Source: Anaeromyxobacter sp. Fw109-5 (GTDB taxonomy: Bacteria; Myxococcota; Myxococcia; Myxococcales; Anaeromyxobacteraceae). Taken from it: DNA of 64,000 bases. The translations under genes and the position numbers were made by a program. The stretch is taken from assembly GCF_000017505.1 (NCBI RefSeq), contig NC_009675.1:4096501-4160500 (forward strand), written 5' to 3'. Positions 17,863 to 26,544 of this stretch are shown one piece after another. The notes under the pieces are model-generated. The model did not search any database and was not told the DNA's origin. It saw only the letters and a list, made by a program, of their open reading frames with translations. Within the stretch, counting starts at the first letter, position 1. The number at the start of each line of letters is the position of its first letter.

Positions 17863-19077
17863 GTGGCCGACCGCCCCCTCACGCTGCGCGCGCTGAACCG
17901 CGCGACGCTCGCGCGCCAGCTGCTCCTCGCTCGGGAGCGTATCCCCGCGCTGCGCGCGGTGGAGCGGGTCGCCGGCTTCCAGGCGCAGCTCGCGCGGTTG
18001 CCGTTCATCGGGCTCTGGTCCCGCGTGGAGGGCTTCCGCCGCGAGGAGCTGATCCGGCTCGCCGCTGCCCGCGCCGTCGTGCGCGGGCCGCTGATGCGCG
18101 CGACGCTCCACCTCGTCAGCGCGGCGGATTACCTGCGCTTCCGCGGCCCGCTCCAGCCCGTCCTCGACGGAGCGGCGAGGGTCGTCGCGGAGAGGCTCGC
18201 GGAGGTGGACGTAGCCCGCATCGTCGCCGCCGCCCGCGCGTTCCTCGAGGAGGAGCCGCGGACGTTCGACGAGCTACGGCCCCTGCTCGCCGCGCGGTTC
18301 CCCGGCCTGGACCCGCGCGCGATGGCCTACGCGGCGCGAATGAAGCTCCCGCTCGTTCAGGTCCCGAGTGACGTCGCCTGGGGGTTCCACGGCTCGGCGC
18401 GCTTCACGATGGCCGAGGCCTGGCTCGGCGAGCCGATCCCCGACGGTCGCTCCCCCGAGGCGCTCGTGGTGCGCTACCTCGCCGCGTTCGGGCCCGCGAC
18501 GGCTGCGGACGCGCAGGCATGGTCGGGGCTGGCGAGGCTCGAGGGGGTCCTCGCGGCCCTCCGGCCGAAGCTGCGGAGCGTCCGCGACGAGGACGGTCGG
18601 GAGCTCCTCGATCTGCCGCACGCTCCCCGCCCGCCGGAGGATACCCCCGCGCCCGTGCGCTTCCTGCCGGAGTGGGACAACCTCCTGCTCGGGCACGCCG
18701 ACCGCCGGCGCGTCGTCTCCATCGCGCACCGGAAGGCGATCGTCACGAAGAACCTGCTCGTGCCGCCGACGTTCCTCGTGGACGGCTTCGTGTCAGGGAC
18801 GTGGCAGATCGCTGGCAAGGGGGCGCGTGCAAGGCTCGAGCTGAAGCCATTCGCGCCGCTGGCGAGGCGCTCGCGCGACGCGCTCATGGAGGAGGGCGAG
18901 CGGCTCGTGAGGTTCGTGGAAGGTGACGCCGACGAGGCCCGGGCGTCCACGGCGGCGGCGGAGCCGCTCCGTCGCCGTGCCCGAGCGTCCAGCGAAGCCC
19001 GTCCGGCGCGAGGCCCCCGGCCCGGAGGTACCCGCGGAGCACGCCGTACAGCTGGTCGGCCGCGCAGCGGGAGGTGA
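17863..19077 (+). CDS. winged-helix DNA-binding protein (HTH_42, AlkX/AlkZ-like)
   Basis: A 404-residue protein starting at GTG 17863. It matches the HTH_42 family, whose studied members (AlkZ/YcaQ) are DNA glycosylases acting on crosslinked or alkylated DNA. Visible landmarks are the LARQLLLARERI start, GFQAQLARLPFIGLWSR, RGPLMRATLHLVSAADY, and the late FLPEWDNLLLGHADR. The conserved part ends near residue 360 (LVRFVEGD); the final about 40 residues are Arg/Ala/Gly-rich and look like read-through of non-coding sequence, so the stop may have been lost. The catalytic QxD/QxQ motif of proven glycosylases is not clear, so activity is uncertain. Confidence 0.75.
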   Translation: MADRPLTLRALNRATLARQLLLARERIPALRAVERVAGFQAQLARLPFIGLWSRVEGFRREELIRLAAARAVVRGPLMRATLHLVSAADYLRFRGPLQPVLDGAARVVAERLAEVDVARIVAAARAFLEEEPRTFDELRPLLAARFPGLDPRAMAYAARMKLPLVQVPSDVAWGFHGSARFTMAEAWLGEPIPDGRSPEALVVRYLAAFGPATAADAQAWSGLARLEGVLAALRPKLRSVRDEDGRELLDLPHAPRPPEDTPAPVRFLPEWDNLLLGHADRRRVVSIAHRKAIVTKNLLVPPTFLVDGFVSGTWQIAGKGARARLELKPFAPLARRSRDALMEEGERLVRFVEGDADEARASTAAAEPLRRRARASSEARPARGPRPGGTRGARRTAGRPRSGR

Positions 19078-19274
19078 GCTTCGAGGGACCGTCGCCGCGG
19101 CCACGCGAGCGGGCACCACCCGATCGCGGACCGCTCGCCGAGGACGGGCGTCTCGCGGGAGGCGGGCGGCCTGCGCCGACGGCCCTTCCGGGCTGTCCGT
19201 TCGCGCTGCCGGGCGCGGCGCCGCGAAATACGAACGGCCGGGCCGCGTAGGGAACCGCGTCCCCGGAGGTCGTC

Positions 19275-19778
19275 ATGCGCACGCTCGTCGCTTTCCTCGG
19301 TTCCGTCGCGCTCGCCGTACCCCACCTCGTCGCCGCCGCTGAAGACGAGGAGCGCGGGTGCGACATCGAGATCACCGGGCGCGACGAGGTCGTCCGGAGC
19401 GGAGACATCGTGGTCGGCCCGGGCGAGCGCCTCCGCGAGGTCGTGGCGCTGAGCGGCTCGGTGCGCGTGAAGGCCGGCGCCACCGTCGAGGACGTCGTCG
19501 CCCTCGGGGGGCAGATCGTCGTGGAGGACGGCGCGGTCGTGACGGGCGACGCCACCGCCGTGGGCGGCGACGTGCGCCTGCAGAAGGGCGCGCGCGTCGA
19601 GGGGAGCGCGACCACCGTCGGCGGGAAGCTAAAGGTGGCGGAGGGCGCGCTGCTCGAGGGCGACCGGAACTCGGTCCAGGCCGAGCTCGGCGGAAAGAGC
19701 CTGGAGCAGCACCTCCTGCGCGCGGTATCCTCGGCGCTGAAGGACGCGGACTGCCGGATCCGGATCCACCAGGACTAG
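19275..19778 (+). CDS. exported bactofilin-like beta-helix protein
   Basis: A 167-residue protein with a signal peptide (RTLVAFLGSVALAVPHLVAA) and then a short right-handed beta-helix of repeated strands about 10-12 residues apart, such as GSVRVKAGATVEDVVALGG and DGAVVTGDATAVGGDVRL. The repeat chemistry is that of bactofilins, which are normally cytoplasmic polymers. Two Cys flank the helix and could be disulfide-bonded in the periplasm. The short C-terminal part (LLRAVSSALKDADC) is helical. The role is unknown. GGAGG at 19264-19268 precedes the ATG. Confidence 0.7.
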   Translation: MRTLVAFLGSVALAVPHLVAAAEDEERGCDIEITGRDEVVRSGDIVVGPGERLREVVALSGSVRVKAGATVEDVVALGGQIVVEDGAVVTGDATAVGGDVRLQKGARVEGSATTVGGKLKVAEGALLEGDRNSVQAELGGKSLEQHLLRAVSSALKDADCRIRIHQD

Positions 19779-19809
19779 GCGCGCGTCCGCCTCTGCCCGG
19801 GATCCCCGC

Positions 19810-20247
19810 GTGCTCTTCTCCCGCCGCCTTCCGCACGTGCTCACGCAGAAGGACCTCGTCCTGCTGCTCGCCCCGACGTACGCGGCTGCGCGAGGCGTCG
19901 ACGAGGAGGAGGCGCGGGATCGGCTGGCGCGCGCCCTCGCCGTCCCGGCCGCCCTCGACGACGTGTACCGCGGCATCTCCGAGGCCCTCCGCGCCGCCCA
20001 GGGGCCCCGGACCAGCGAGGATCAGCTCGTGGACAAGCTGTCCGCCGGCGTGGTCGCGCGTCGCGCCCGCGCGAAGCCCGCGCCTGCGACGGCGGCGGTC
20101 TCGGCGGCGCTCGTGCGGCTCGACCTGGAGATCGGCCTCGCCGCCGACGCCATACGCGCGACGCTCGCCTCGCCGCGCGGGGAGGCGCTGCTCGACGAGG
20201 GGCTGAAGGCGCTCGGCGCGCACCTCCTGAAGGACCTGCTGAAGTAG
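19810..20247 (+). CDS. helical protein of unknown function
   Basis: A 145-residue Ala/Leu-rich protein without signal peptide or membrane segment, starting at GTG 19810, 31 bases after the exported bactofilin-like gene and probably in its operon. It appears helical in two halves (about 10-65 and 85-145) joined by a Lys/Pro/Ala linker. No family recognised. Coding is supported by a consistent residue composition and the ordered position between two genes. Confidence 0.5.
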   Translation: MLFSRRLPHVLTQKDLVLLLAPTYAAARGVDEEEARDRLARALAVPAALDDVYRGISEALRAAQGPRTSEDQLVDKLSAGVVARRARAKPAPATAAVSAALVRLDLEIGLAADAIRATLASPRGEALLDEGLKALGAHLLKDLLK

Positions 20248-20250
20248 CGA

Positions 20251-20275
20251 GCCCCGCGCGCGCTGCGGCCGGGGC
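20251..20275. terminator. possible bidirectional terminator hairpin
   Basis: GCCCCG at 20251-20256 pairs with CGGGGC at 20270-20275 with a GC-rich loop. It sits between convergent genes ending at 20247 and 20342. There is no T run, so intrinsic termination is uncertain. Confidence 0.3.
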
Positions 20276-20341
20276 GCGCGCGTCACCCTCCGTGATACCC
20301 GCTCGGAGCGGACGCCGAGGCGCCGCGCTCGCGCCGCCTCT

Positions 20342-20947
20342 TCACGCCGCCTCCTCGCGCAGCTCCTCGAGCGTGCGGGTGAGCCGGTTCCAGCAGGTGA
20401 GGAGCGCCAGCGCCGCGAGCGCGTCGAAGAGCCAGGGGGCCGCGGCCGCGGCCGGCGCGTGCAGCGACAGCACGAGCGCGTACGCCCCGACGACGAGGGC
20501 GCGGTCGCTCTTGCCCATCGGCCCGTCGTGGCGGCGCCGTCCGCCGAGCGCCTGGCCCAGCACGCCGCAGAACTCCGTGAGCACCCCCGTCGCCGCGAAC
20601 AGGAAGACGGGCAGCGCGGCCTCGGGAGCGCGCAGGGCGAACGGCAGGTACAGGGCCAGGTCGGAGACCACGTCGCCGACCTCGTTCAGCACCGCGCCGA
20701 GCTGCGTCGCCCGGCCGAGCTCGCGGGACATCATCCCGTCGAGCGCGTTCAGCGCCATCCGCGCGAGCAGCCAGGCGGGGAGCAGCGCCAGGCTCCACGG
20801 CGCCGCTCCGGCGGCGATCACGCCACCGACCGCGACCGAGCCGACGAGCGCGGCGGTCGTGACGGCGTTCGGCGTCACGCCGGCGCGCGAGAGCGCGCGT
20901 ATCGCGGGCCGGAGCAGCGCCTGGAGGCGGTCGTGGATCGAGGTCAC
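20342..20947 (-). CDS. CDP-alcohol phosphatidyltransferase family protein (YnbA-like)
   Basis: A 201-residue membrane enzyme with about five to six hydrophobic segments. The CDP-alcohol signature is recognisable but altered: N67-x-x-D70-G71-x-x-S74-R75 and then G84-x3-N88-x3-D92-x3-D96, where the consensus has Asp at positions 67 and 88. The stretch ARMALNALDGMMSRELG and LGAVLNEVGDVVSD resembles the E. coli YnbA branch. The family transfers a phosphatidyl group from CDP-diacylglycerol to an alcohol; the acceptor here is not known. It lies alone, convergent with 19810-20247. Confidence 0.75.
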   Translation of the reverse strand: MTSIHDRLQALLRPAIRALSRAGVTPNAVTTAALVGSVAVGGVIAAGAAPWSLALLPAWLLARMALNALDGMMSRELGRATQLGAVLNEVGDVVSDLALYLPFALRAPEAALPVFLFAATGVLTEFCGVLGQALGGRRRHDGPMGKSDRALVVGAYALVLSLHAPAAAAAPWLFDALAALALLTCWNRLTRTLEELREEAA

Positions 20948-21093
20948 GCGCGAAGGACAGCACGCCTCGGTCGGCGGTGTCGATTCGACGCTGTGTGCAC
21001 CGCTCCCCCTGCCCCTCGCCCGGCCCTACACGCCCGGACACGGTCCGTGACAGCCGCCGCGACCGTCATCACCTTTCGAGCAGGGAGGGGATC

Positions 21094-21474
21094 ATGCTGA
21101 GGAAGCTTCTCTTGCCGGGGATGGTGATCGCGCTGGCCGCCTGCTCGACCACGTCACAGCCGGCCGACCGGCCAGCGAGCACGCCGACGGCCCGCGACTC
21201 GCCGGTCGCGACGGAGCATCCGTTCGAGGTGAAGGGGACGGTGAAGTCGGTCGGCGAGGGGCTGCTCGGGATGGGCGAGAGCCTGACCGTGGCGCGCGAC
21301 GGCGCCCCGTCGGCGCAGCTCAAGATCGCGGAGCGGACCCGCATCACGCTCGACGACCGTCCGGTGAAGCTCTCGGACCTGCGCGAGGGCGACGAGGTGC
21401 GCGCGCTGTTCGACTTCGACGGCGCGACGCCGGTCGCGATCGAGATCGAGGCGAAGCCGGCGAAGCGGCGGTAG
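21094..21474 (+). CDS. small lipoprotein, OB-like domain
   Basis: A 126-residue protein with a lipoprotein signal peptide (VIALAAC), a Ser/Thr/Pro-rich spacer, and a domain of alternating strands (FEVKGTVKSVGEG, LTVARDGAPSAQLKI, VRALFDFDGATPVAIEIE) that suggests a small beta-barrel similar to DUF5666/OB-like modules. The function is unknown. GGGAGGGG precedes the ATG at 21094. It stands just upstream of the helicase gene on the same strand, 66 bases away. Confidence 0.65.
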   Translation: MLRKLLLPGMVIALAACSTTSQPADRPASTPTARDSPVATEHPFEVKGTVKSVGEGLLGMGESLTVARDGAPSAQLKIAERTRITLDDRPVKLSDLREGDEVRALFDFDGATPVAIEIEAKPAKRR

Positions 21475-22485
21475 CGGGGAGGAGGCGACGCCGGCCGCGG
21501 CGGCTCGCGGCGTGGGGCGCACGTGGAGTAACATGCCCGCGTGCCGAAGCTCCTCGCCGACGGCGTCTACGACCACCTGCTCGACGAGGCGCTCCGCGCG
21601 CTCGTCCGCGACGCGGAGGGCGGGCGCGCCGTCCACGTCGGCGACCTCGACCCCGAGCGCACCCCGAGCTTCCTCGCCGCGCACTTCCGGCCGCTCCTGG
21701 AGCGGGTCCTGGAGGAGGTGCCGGGCGAGGACGACGAGCGTCAGCGGCGGCGGGTGGAGATCCTGAACCGGCTCCTCGCGACGCTCGCCGAGGCCGCGCG
21801 CGAGCACTGCGGAGAGTTGCCGCTGAATCCCGACGCGACCGTCGTCACCGCCGCGCGCCACCTTCGCTCGGTCTGGCCGTGTGGCCCGCTCGGCGCGGCG
21901 CCCGAGGTCCGCCTGCCGGAGACGCCGCTCTCCGAGAGCGCGCTCCTCGTGAACGCCTCGGGCGAGCCGTCGCTCGGCCACGAGCTCGCGCGCGAGCTCG
22001 CGAGCGCCGACCGCGTGGACCTCCTCTGCGCGTTCGTGAAGTGGAGCGGGCTGCGCTTCGTGCTGGACGAGCTCCGGGAGCTCGTCGCGCGCGGTCGCCA
22101 CCGCGGCGAGGTGCGCCCGCTGCGCGTGCTGACGACGACCTACATCGGCGCGAGCGACGCGCGCGCCATCGAGGAGCTCGCCCGGCTCGGCGCCGAGGTG
22201 CGCATCTCCTACGACGCCCAGCGCACGCGTCTGCACGCGAAGGCGTGGCTCTTCCACCGCCACTCGGGCACGCACACGGCATACATCGGCTCGTCGAACC
22301 TGTCGCGAGCGGCGCTGCACGAGGGGCTCGAGTGGAACGTGCGCCTCTCCCAGCGCGACGCCGCGCCCCTGCTCGAGAAGTTCCGCCACGCGTTCGACTC
22401 CTACTGGGAGTCGGACGAGTTCGTGCCGGTCGATCCGGATCGGGACATGGCGCGGATCCGGGCGGCGCTCGCAGCGCAGCGGACC

Positions 22486-22523
22486 TCCGCTCGCGCAGAG
22501 CCTGTCGAAGCGCGAGCGGGTTC
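22486..22523. repeat. REP-like palindromic element inside the helicase gene
   Basis: A 9-bp perfect inverted repeat (22488-22496 and 22510-22518) encloses the core AGAGCCTGTCGAA. The core resembles the dispersed AGCCTGTCGAAGG element known from many bacterial genomes. It is read in frame as SARAEPVEARAGSE, in the linker between the PLD and helicase domains. Confidence 0.65.
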
Positions 22524-24065
22524 GGAGTGGAACCCCATTCACTTCGACCTCCGCCCGCATCCCTACCAGGAGCCCATGCTGGAGGCGCTCCGCGTCGAAC
22601 GCGAGCGCGGCCATCACCGCAACCTCGTCGTCGCCCCCACCGGCACCGGGAAGACGCTCGTCGCGGCGTTCGATTACGCGAGCCTGCGCAAGGAGCTCCC
22701 GCGCGATCGGCTCCTCTTCGTGGCGCACCGCGAGCGGCTCCTGACGCAGAGCCGGGCCGCCTTCGCGGCGGTGGTGCGCGACGCGTCCTTCGGCGAGCTC
22801 CTCACCGCAGAGGCGAAGCCCACGGCGGGCACCCATGTCTTCGCCACGATCCAGTCGCTCGCGCGCGCGGACCTCCCGCGAGACTTGCCTCCCGACCACT
22901 TCGACGTCGTCATCGTCGACGAGTTCCACCACGCCGAGGCGCCGACGTACGACCGCCTGCTCTCGCACGTCCGCCCGAAGGTGCTCCTCGGCCTCACCGC
23001 GACGCCCGAGCGGCACGATGGCAAGGACGTGCGCCGCTGGTTCGACGGCCGGACCGCGTTCGAGCTGCGCCTGTGGGACGCGCTGGAGCAGGGGCTCCTC
23101 TCGCCGTTCCAGTACTTCGGCGTGAAGGACACGGTGGACCTCTCGGACGTCGCCTGGAGCCGCGGCTGGGGCTACGACCGTGACGAGCTCTCCCGGCGCT
23201 ACGTGGCCGGCGGCGCCGAGGCGCGCGTGCGGCTCGTGCTCCAGGAGGTGCACCGCCGCGTCGCCGAACCGCGCCGCATGCGCGCGCTGGGGTTCTGCGT
23301 CTCCGTGGCGCACGCCGAGTACATGGCGCGCACGTTCACGGAGAAGGGGCTCCCGAGCGTCGCGGTGACGGGCGACACGCCCGGCGAGGCGCGCGAGGGC
23401 GCCATCCGCCGGCTCGAGCGCGGCGAGCTCACGACGCTCTTCACGGTGGACCTCTTCAACGAGGGCGTGGACATCCCGGCGGTGGACACGGTGCTCTTCC
23501 TTCGCCCGACCGAGAGCGCGACGGTGTTCCTCCAGCAGCTCGGCCGCGGACTGCGCCGCCACGCCGAGAAGCCCTGCCTCACGGCGCTCGACTTCATCGG
23601 CAACGCCCGGCGGGAGTTCCGCTTCGACCGCCGCTTCAAGGCGATCCTCGGCGGCACGACGCGCCAGGTGAAGGCGGCGATCGAGCAGGGCTTCCCGTAC
23701 CTGCCGCCCGGCTGCGCGATGCACCTCGACCACCTCGCCACGCGCGCCGTGCTGGACAACATCCAGCACAGCATCGGCGCCGGCGTGCAGTGGCTCTCGT
23801 CCGAGCTCGCCGCGCTCGGCATCGGCACGCCGCTCCGCCAGTTCCTGCGCGACGCCGACCGAGCTGTACGCCAACGACCGGAGCTTCACGTCGCTCTGCC
23901 AGCACGCGTTCGGGACACCGATCCTCGACGAGCCGCTCCGAGACCTGCACGCGCGGCTGCGGGCGGTGACGCACGTCGCGGACGACGAGCGGCTCCGGTT
24001 CCTGCGGCGGGTCGCCGGCGACCAGCCGTTCGGGGAAGCCGATGCGCAGCTCTCCGCTGGCCCCG

Positions 24066-24100
24066 ACCCCTCGGCAGGCTCGGGGGAAGGGCGAGCGGGT
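24066..24100. repeat. second REP-like element, opposite orientation
   Basis: The reverse complement has the core CCGAGCCTGCCGAGGGG, matching the element at 22486 with matching changes on both sides of the stem (CCCC/GGGG arms). A GCTCGC flank is also shared. It reads in frame as GPDPSAGSGEGRAG in the DUF3427 part of the broken helicase. Confidence 0.55.
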
Positions 24101-24817
24101 AGGAGCGCCCGCGAGGCTCGCCTCGCGGCGATGGCGGCCGCCGCGCTCGTGGACAGCCGCAAGCCCGCCGACGCGTTCACCGCGCTCGAGGAGGCCCGCC
24201 GCCATCCGACGTTCCGCCGCGAGCTAGGTGAGCTGCTCGACGTGCTCGAGGACGACCGCCGCGACGCGACGTTTCCGTGGCAGCCTCCGGACCGTCACCC
24301 ACCGCCGAGCGTGGCGTCGCCGGAACAGGCACCGAAGCGAAGCACGCACGGCGCCATCCCGCTCCACGTCCACGCCCGCTACCGCCAGGAGGAGGTCCTC
24401 GCCGCGCTCGGCGCCGGCACCGGCACCCTCCCCCGCCTCCAGGCCGGCGTGTACTTCGCGGAGCGCGAGAACGTGGACGTGCTCTTCGTGACGCTGAAGA
24501 AGAGCGAGTCGGGCTTTTCTCCGTCCACGATGTACCGAGACTTCGCGATGAGCCCGACCCGTTTCCACTGGGAGACGCAGAACGCCGCGCATCCCGGCTC
24601 CGGCGCCGGCCGCCGCTACCTCGAGAAGACGAGCACGGTCCTGCTCTTCGTCCGCGAGTACCGCAAGCAGCCGAACGGCGTCGCAGAGCCCTACTGCTTC
24701 CTCGGCCCCGCGACGCTCGAGTCCGCCTCCGGCGAGCGGCCGATGCAGATCGTCTGGCGCCTCGAGCACGCGATGCCGGGGCACCTCTACCAGCGGGCGA
24801 CGCTGGCGGCGGGGTGA

Positions 24818-25182
24818 GGACGGGCGTCCGGTCACGCTCGCCAGGCCTGAGGGGACCCTGCCGCGCTGCGCCTCGTCGCAGGTCGCGCCCCGTCGGTGCT
24901 CACCTCCACCCGCGCCACGACCCGGCGACCGGCCCCCGTCCGACGTCGCCGTGTGCTCATCGGAAGACCCACGAACCGGCCGGCCCGCTCCAGGAACGCC
25001 GAGCAGGGGACCGGGTGATGTCGCGGCTCGTGCGTGCGCGAGCCCAGCTGGCGAGTTCACTCTCCTCCTCGTCCCGTTCGCCCGGCGCGCCTCGAGCGCT
25101 GCGCCTACGCTTCGCTCACCGCTGTCGTGGGCGGAGCTCCCTCCGCTCGGCCCGGGCGCGGACCTTCGCGAGGAGGCTCGAC
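24818..25182. other. non-coding stretch
   Basis: No convincing reading frame, repeat or promoter. Open frames here have no ribosome site and no protein-like composition. It separates the broken helicase from the small gene at 25183, whose GAGGAGG-type ribosome site lies at the right end. Confidence 0.5.
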
Positions 25183-25461
25183 ATGGACGACGACCTGACC
25201 GTGCTCACCCGGGACCAGCTGGTCGACGAGGTCAAGCGGCTTCGCGCCGGCATCCGCGCTCACCGCGACAGCAGCGGACACGGACTGTGCTGGCATCATC
25301 CAGAGCTCTGGGCGCTCCTCCCGGAGCCGCTGGAGCAGAGGGTCTCCGTTCCCGCGTGGCCTCAGTTCATGCGGGGCTGCATCCGGTACCGCGAGTCGCT
25401 GGACGAGCAGCTCCCGGGGGCACCTCGGTCCACCGAGGAGTTCGAGGGTCAGCGAGGATGA
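25183..25461 (+). CDS. conserved small protein of unknown function
   Basis: A 92-residue cytoplasmic protein starting at ATG 25183 with CGAGGAGG eight to twelve bases upstream. It has an N-terminal helix (LTRDQLVDEVKRLRAGIRAH) and a striking His/Trp-rich centre (SSGHGLCWHHPELWALLPE), then PAWPQFMRGCIRYRESLDEQ. I recall similar small proteins in other bacteria without known function. The His/Cys-rich centre could bind a metal, but this is inference. Confidence 0.65.
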   Translation: MDDDLTVLTRDQLVDEVKRLRAGIRAHRDSSGHGLCWHHPELWALLPEPLEQRVSVPAWPQFMRGCIRYRESLDEQLPGAPRSTEEFEGQRG

Positions 25462-25590
25462 CGCGGTGCCGTGCGGGTGGGGCTCGCCGTTCGGGACCTG
25501 ACGTCGGTCAGCGAGGCGCCGAGCCTGGCGGAGCTCATCTTCATCGGCCGAAGATGTCTCTCGCCTGACGTTGCGCTGCCATTCGTGCGG

Positions 25591-26193
25591 TCATCCGGTC
25601 AGGTGCGAACGGATGATCGAGGCGACCTCGTCCGGGCGCTCGCTCGCGAACGCGTGGGTCCCGCCCGCCACCGTGACGATGCGCGCGCGCGGGATGCGCT
25701 CGGCGAGGAACCGGGCCACCCCGGGCGGGCTGACCGGATCCTGGTCGCTCCACAAGAGGAGCGTCGGCGCGCGGATCTCGGAGAGCCGGCCGGTGAGGTC
25801 GGTGCGGTCGTCGATGAACCAGCCCGGAACGTCCGGCAGGGACGCGCGGTACTCGTCGCGCCACTCCGCCGCCCCCAGCCGTCGAACGTCCACGCCGCCC
25901 GAGGTCGCCACCAGGACCAGGCGTGCCACGCGCTCCGGCCGCTCCGCCGCCAGACGCGCGGCGAGGATTCCTCCCATGGACTGTGCGATGACGTGGCTCG
26001 ATCCTGGCGGGAGGCGCTCCACGACCCAGCGGTACAGATCGTCGAGCGACCTCACGCCGTGATCGGCAGGGACGTCGCCAAACCCGGGATAGCCGAGGAC
26101 CTGCGCCGAACCGAGGTCCTCCAGCCGGTCGGCCACGGGCCGCCAGCAGGACGCCCTTCCACCAGCGCCGGGCAGGAAGACGAGGGGTGGCAT
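25591..26193 (-). CDS. alpha/beta hydrolase
   Basis: A 200-residue alpha/beta-hydrolase-fold protein. The oxyanion-hole segment (LVFLPGAGGRASCWRPV), the nucleophile elbow (VIAQSMGGILAARLA with the catalytic Ser), the late Asp (LLLWSDQDPVSPP) and His (VTVAGGTHAFASERPDEV) are all visible. It is slightly shorter than average because the cap domain is small. The substrate is unknown. The ATG at 26193 gives MPPLVFLPG, the natural N-terminus. It is divergent from the SnoaL-like gene. Confidence 0.85.
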   Translation of the reverse strand: MPPLVFLPGAGGRASCWRPVADRLEDLGSAQVLGYPGFGDVPADHGVRSLDDLYRWVVERLPPGSSHVIAQSMGGILAARLAAERPERVARLVLVATSGGVDVRRLGAAEWRDEYRASLPDVPGWFIDDRTDLTGRLSEIRAPTLLLWSDQDPVSPPGVARFLAERIPRARIVTVAGGTHAFASERPDEVASIIRSHLTG

Positions 26194-26544
26194 GGCGGTG
26201 AGCCTCTCTGGTAACGAATGAACGAGCCGCGCCGCAACGCCGCGTCGCTCGGCGCTGCGACTGCCAGCGGCTACTGGGACCTGGTGACGTTCCTGGGACG
26301 CGCACCGCGTCGCGCGAGAGTGGCCGTTCGCGCGCGCGCCGTGCCTCCGGGCTTGTCGCCGCCAGGGCGCTCCGCCGGGACACGGTGCGCGAGCTTCGAG
26401 CAGCCGGCTGCCCGTCGCGCGCCGGGCGTGTCGGAGGGGTTGGCCCGACGAGACGTCGCCCGAAGCGCTCACGACGCGGCGCGCGGCGCGTGCGACGATC
26501 ACGACGGCTTGACGTGGAGCAGAGGCCGGGCCAGGAGGGCGGCC
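26194..26544. other. intergenic region between divergent genes
   Basis: No supported gene. It must contain the promoters of the alpha/beta hydrolase (left) and the SnoaL-like gene (right), but I cannot assign boxes. Frames that extend the right-hand gene upstream lack protein-like composition. Confidence 0.4.

Larger units (their letters stand above)
21541..24817 (+). pseudogene. PLD-helicase-DUF3427 protein, broken by a frameshift
   Basis: The first frame runs from GTG 21541 and codes for a phospholipase-D-like nuclease domain (H232-x-K234 and GSSN at residues 250-253), then a superfamily 2 helicase (Walker A APTGTGKT with Lys371, DEFH at 460-463, LTATPERHD, and GRGLRRH), then the start of DUF3427. 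Around 23860 the homologous sequence moves to the +1 frame (ELYANDRSF begins at 23861) and continues to 24817, covering the rest of DUF3427 (for example VLFVTLKKSESGFSP). The first frame otherwise ends at 24102 in nonsense. An intact protein would be about 1090 residues. Such proteins are often suspected phage-defence or DNA-repair enzymes, but no partner gene is visible. A sequencing error cannot be excluded. Confidence 0.8.

Noticed and set aside
18884-19274. Minus-strand frame with a protein-like stretch (CAADQLYGVLRGYLRAGG)
   Set aside because: It has no start with ribosome site, overlaps the winged-helix gene tail, and becomes low-complexity on both sides.
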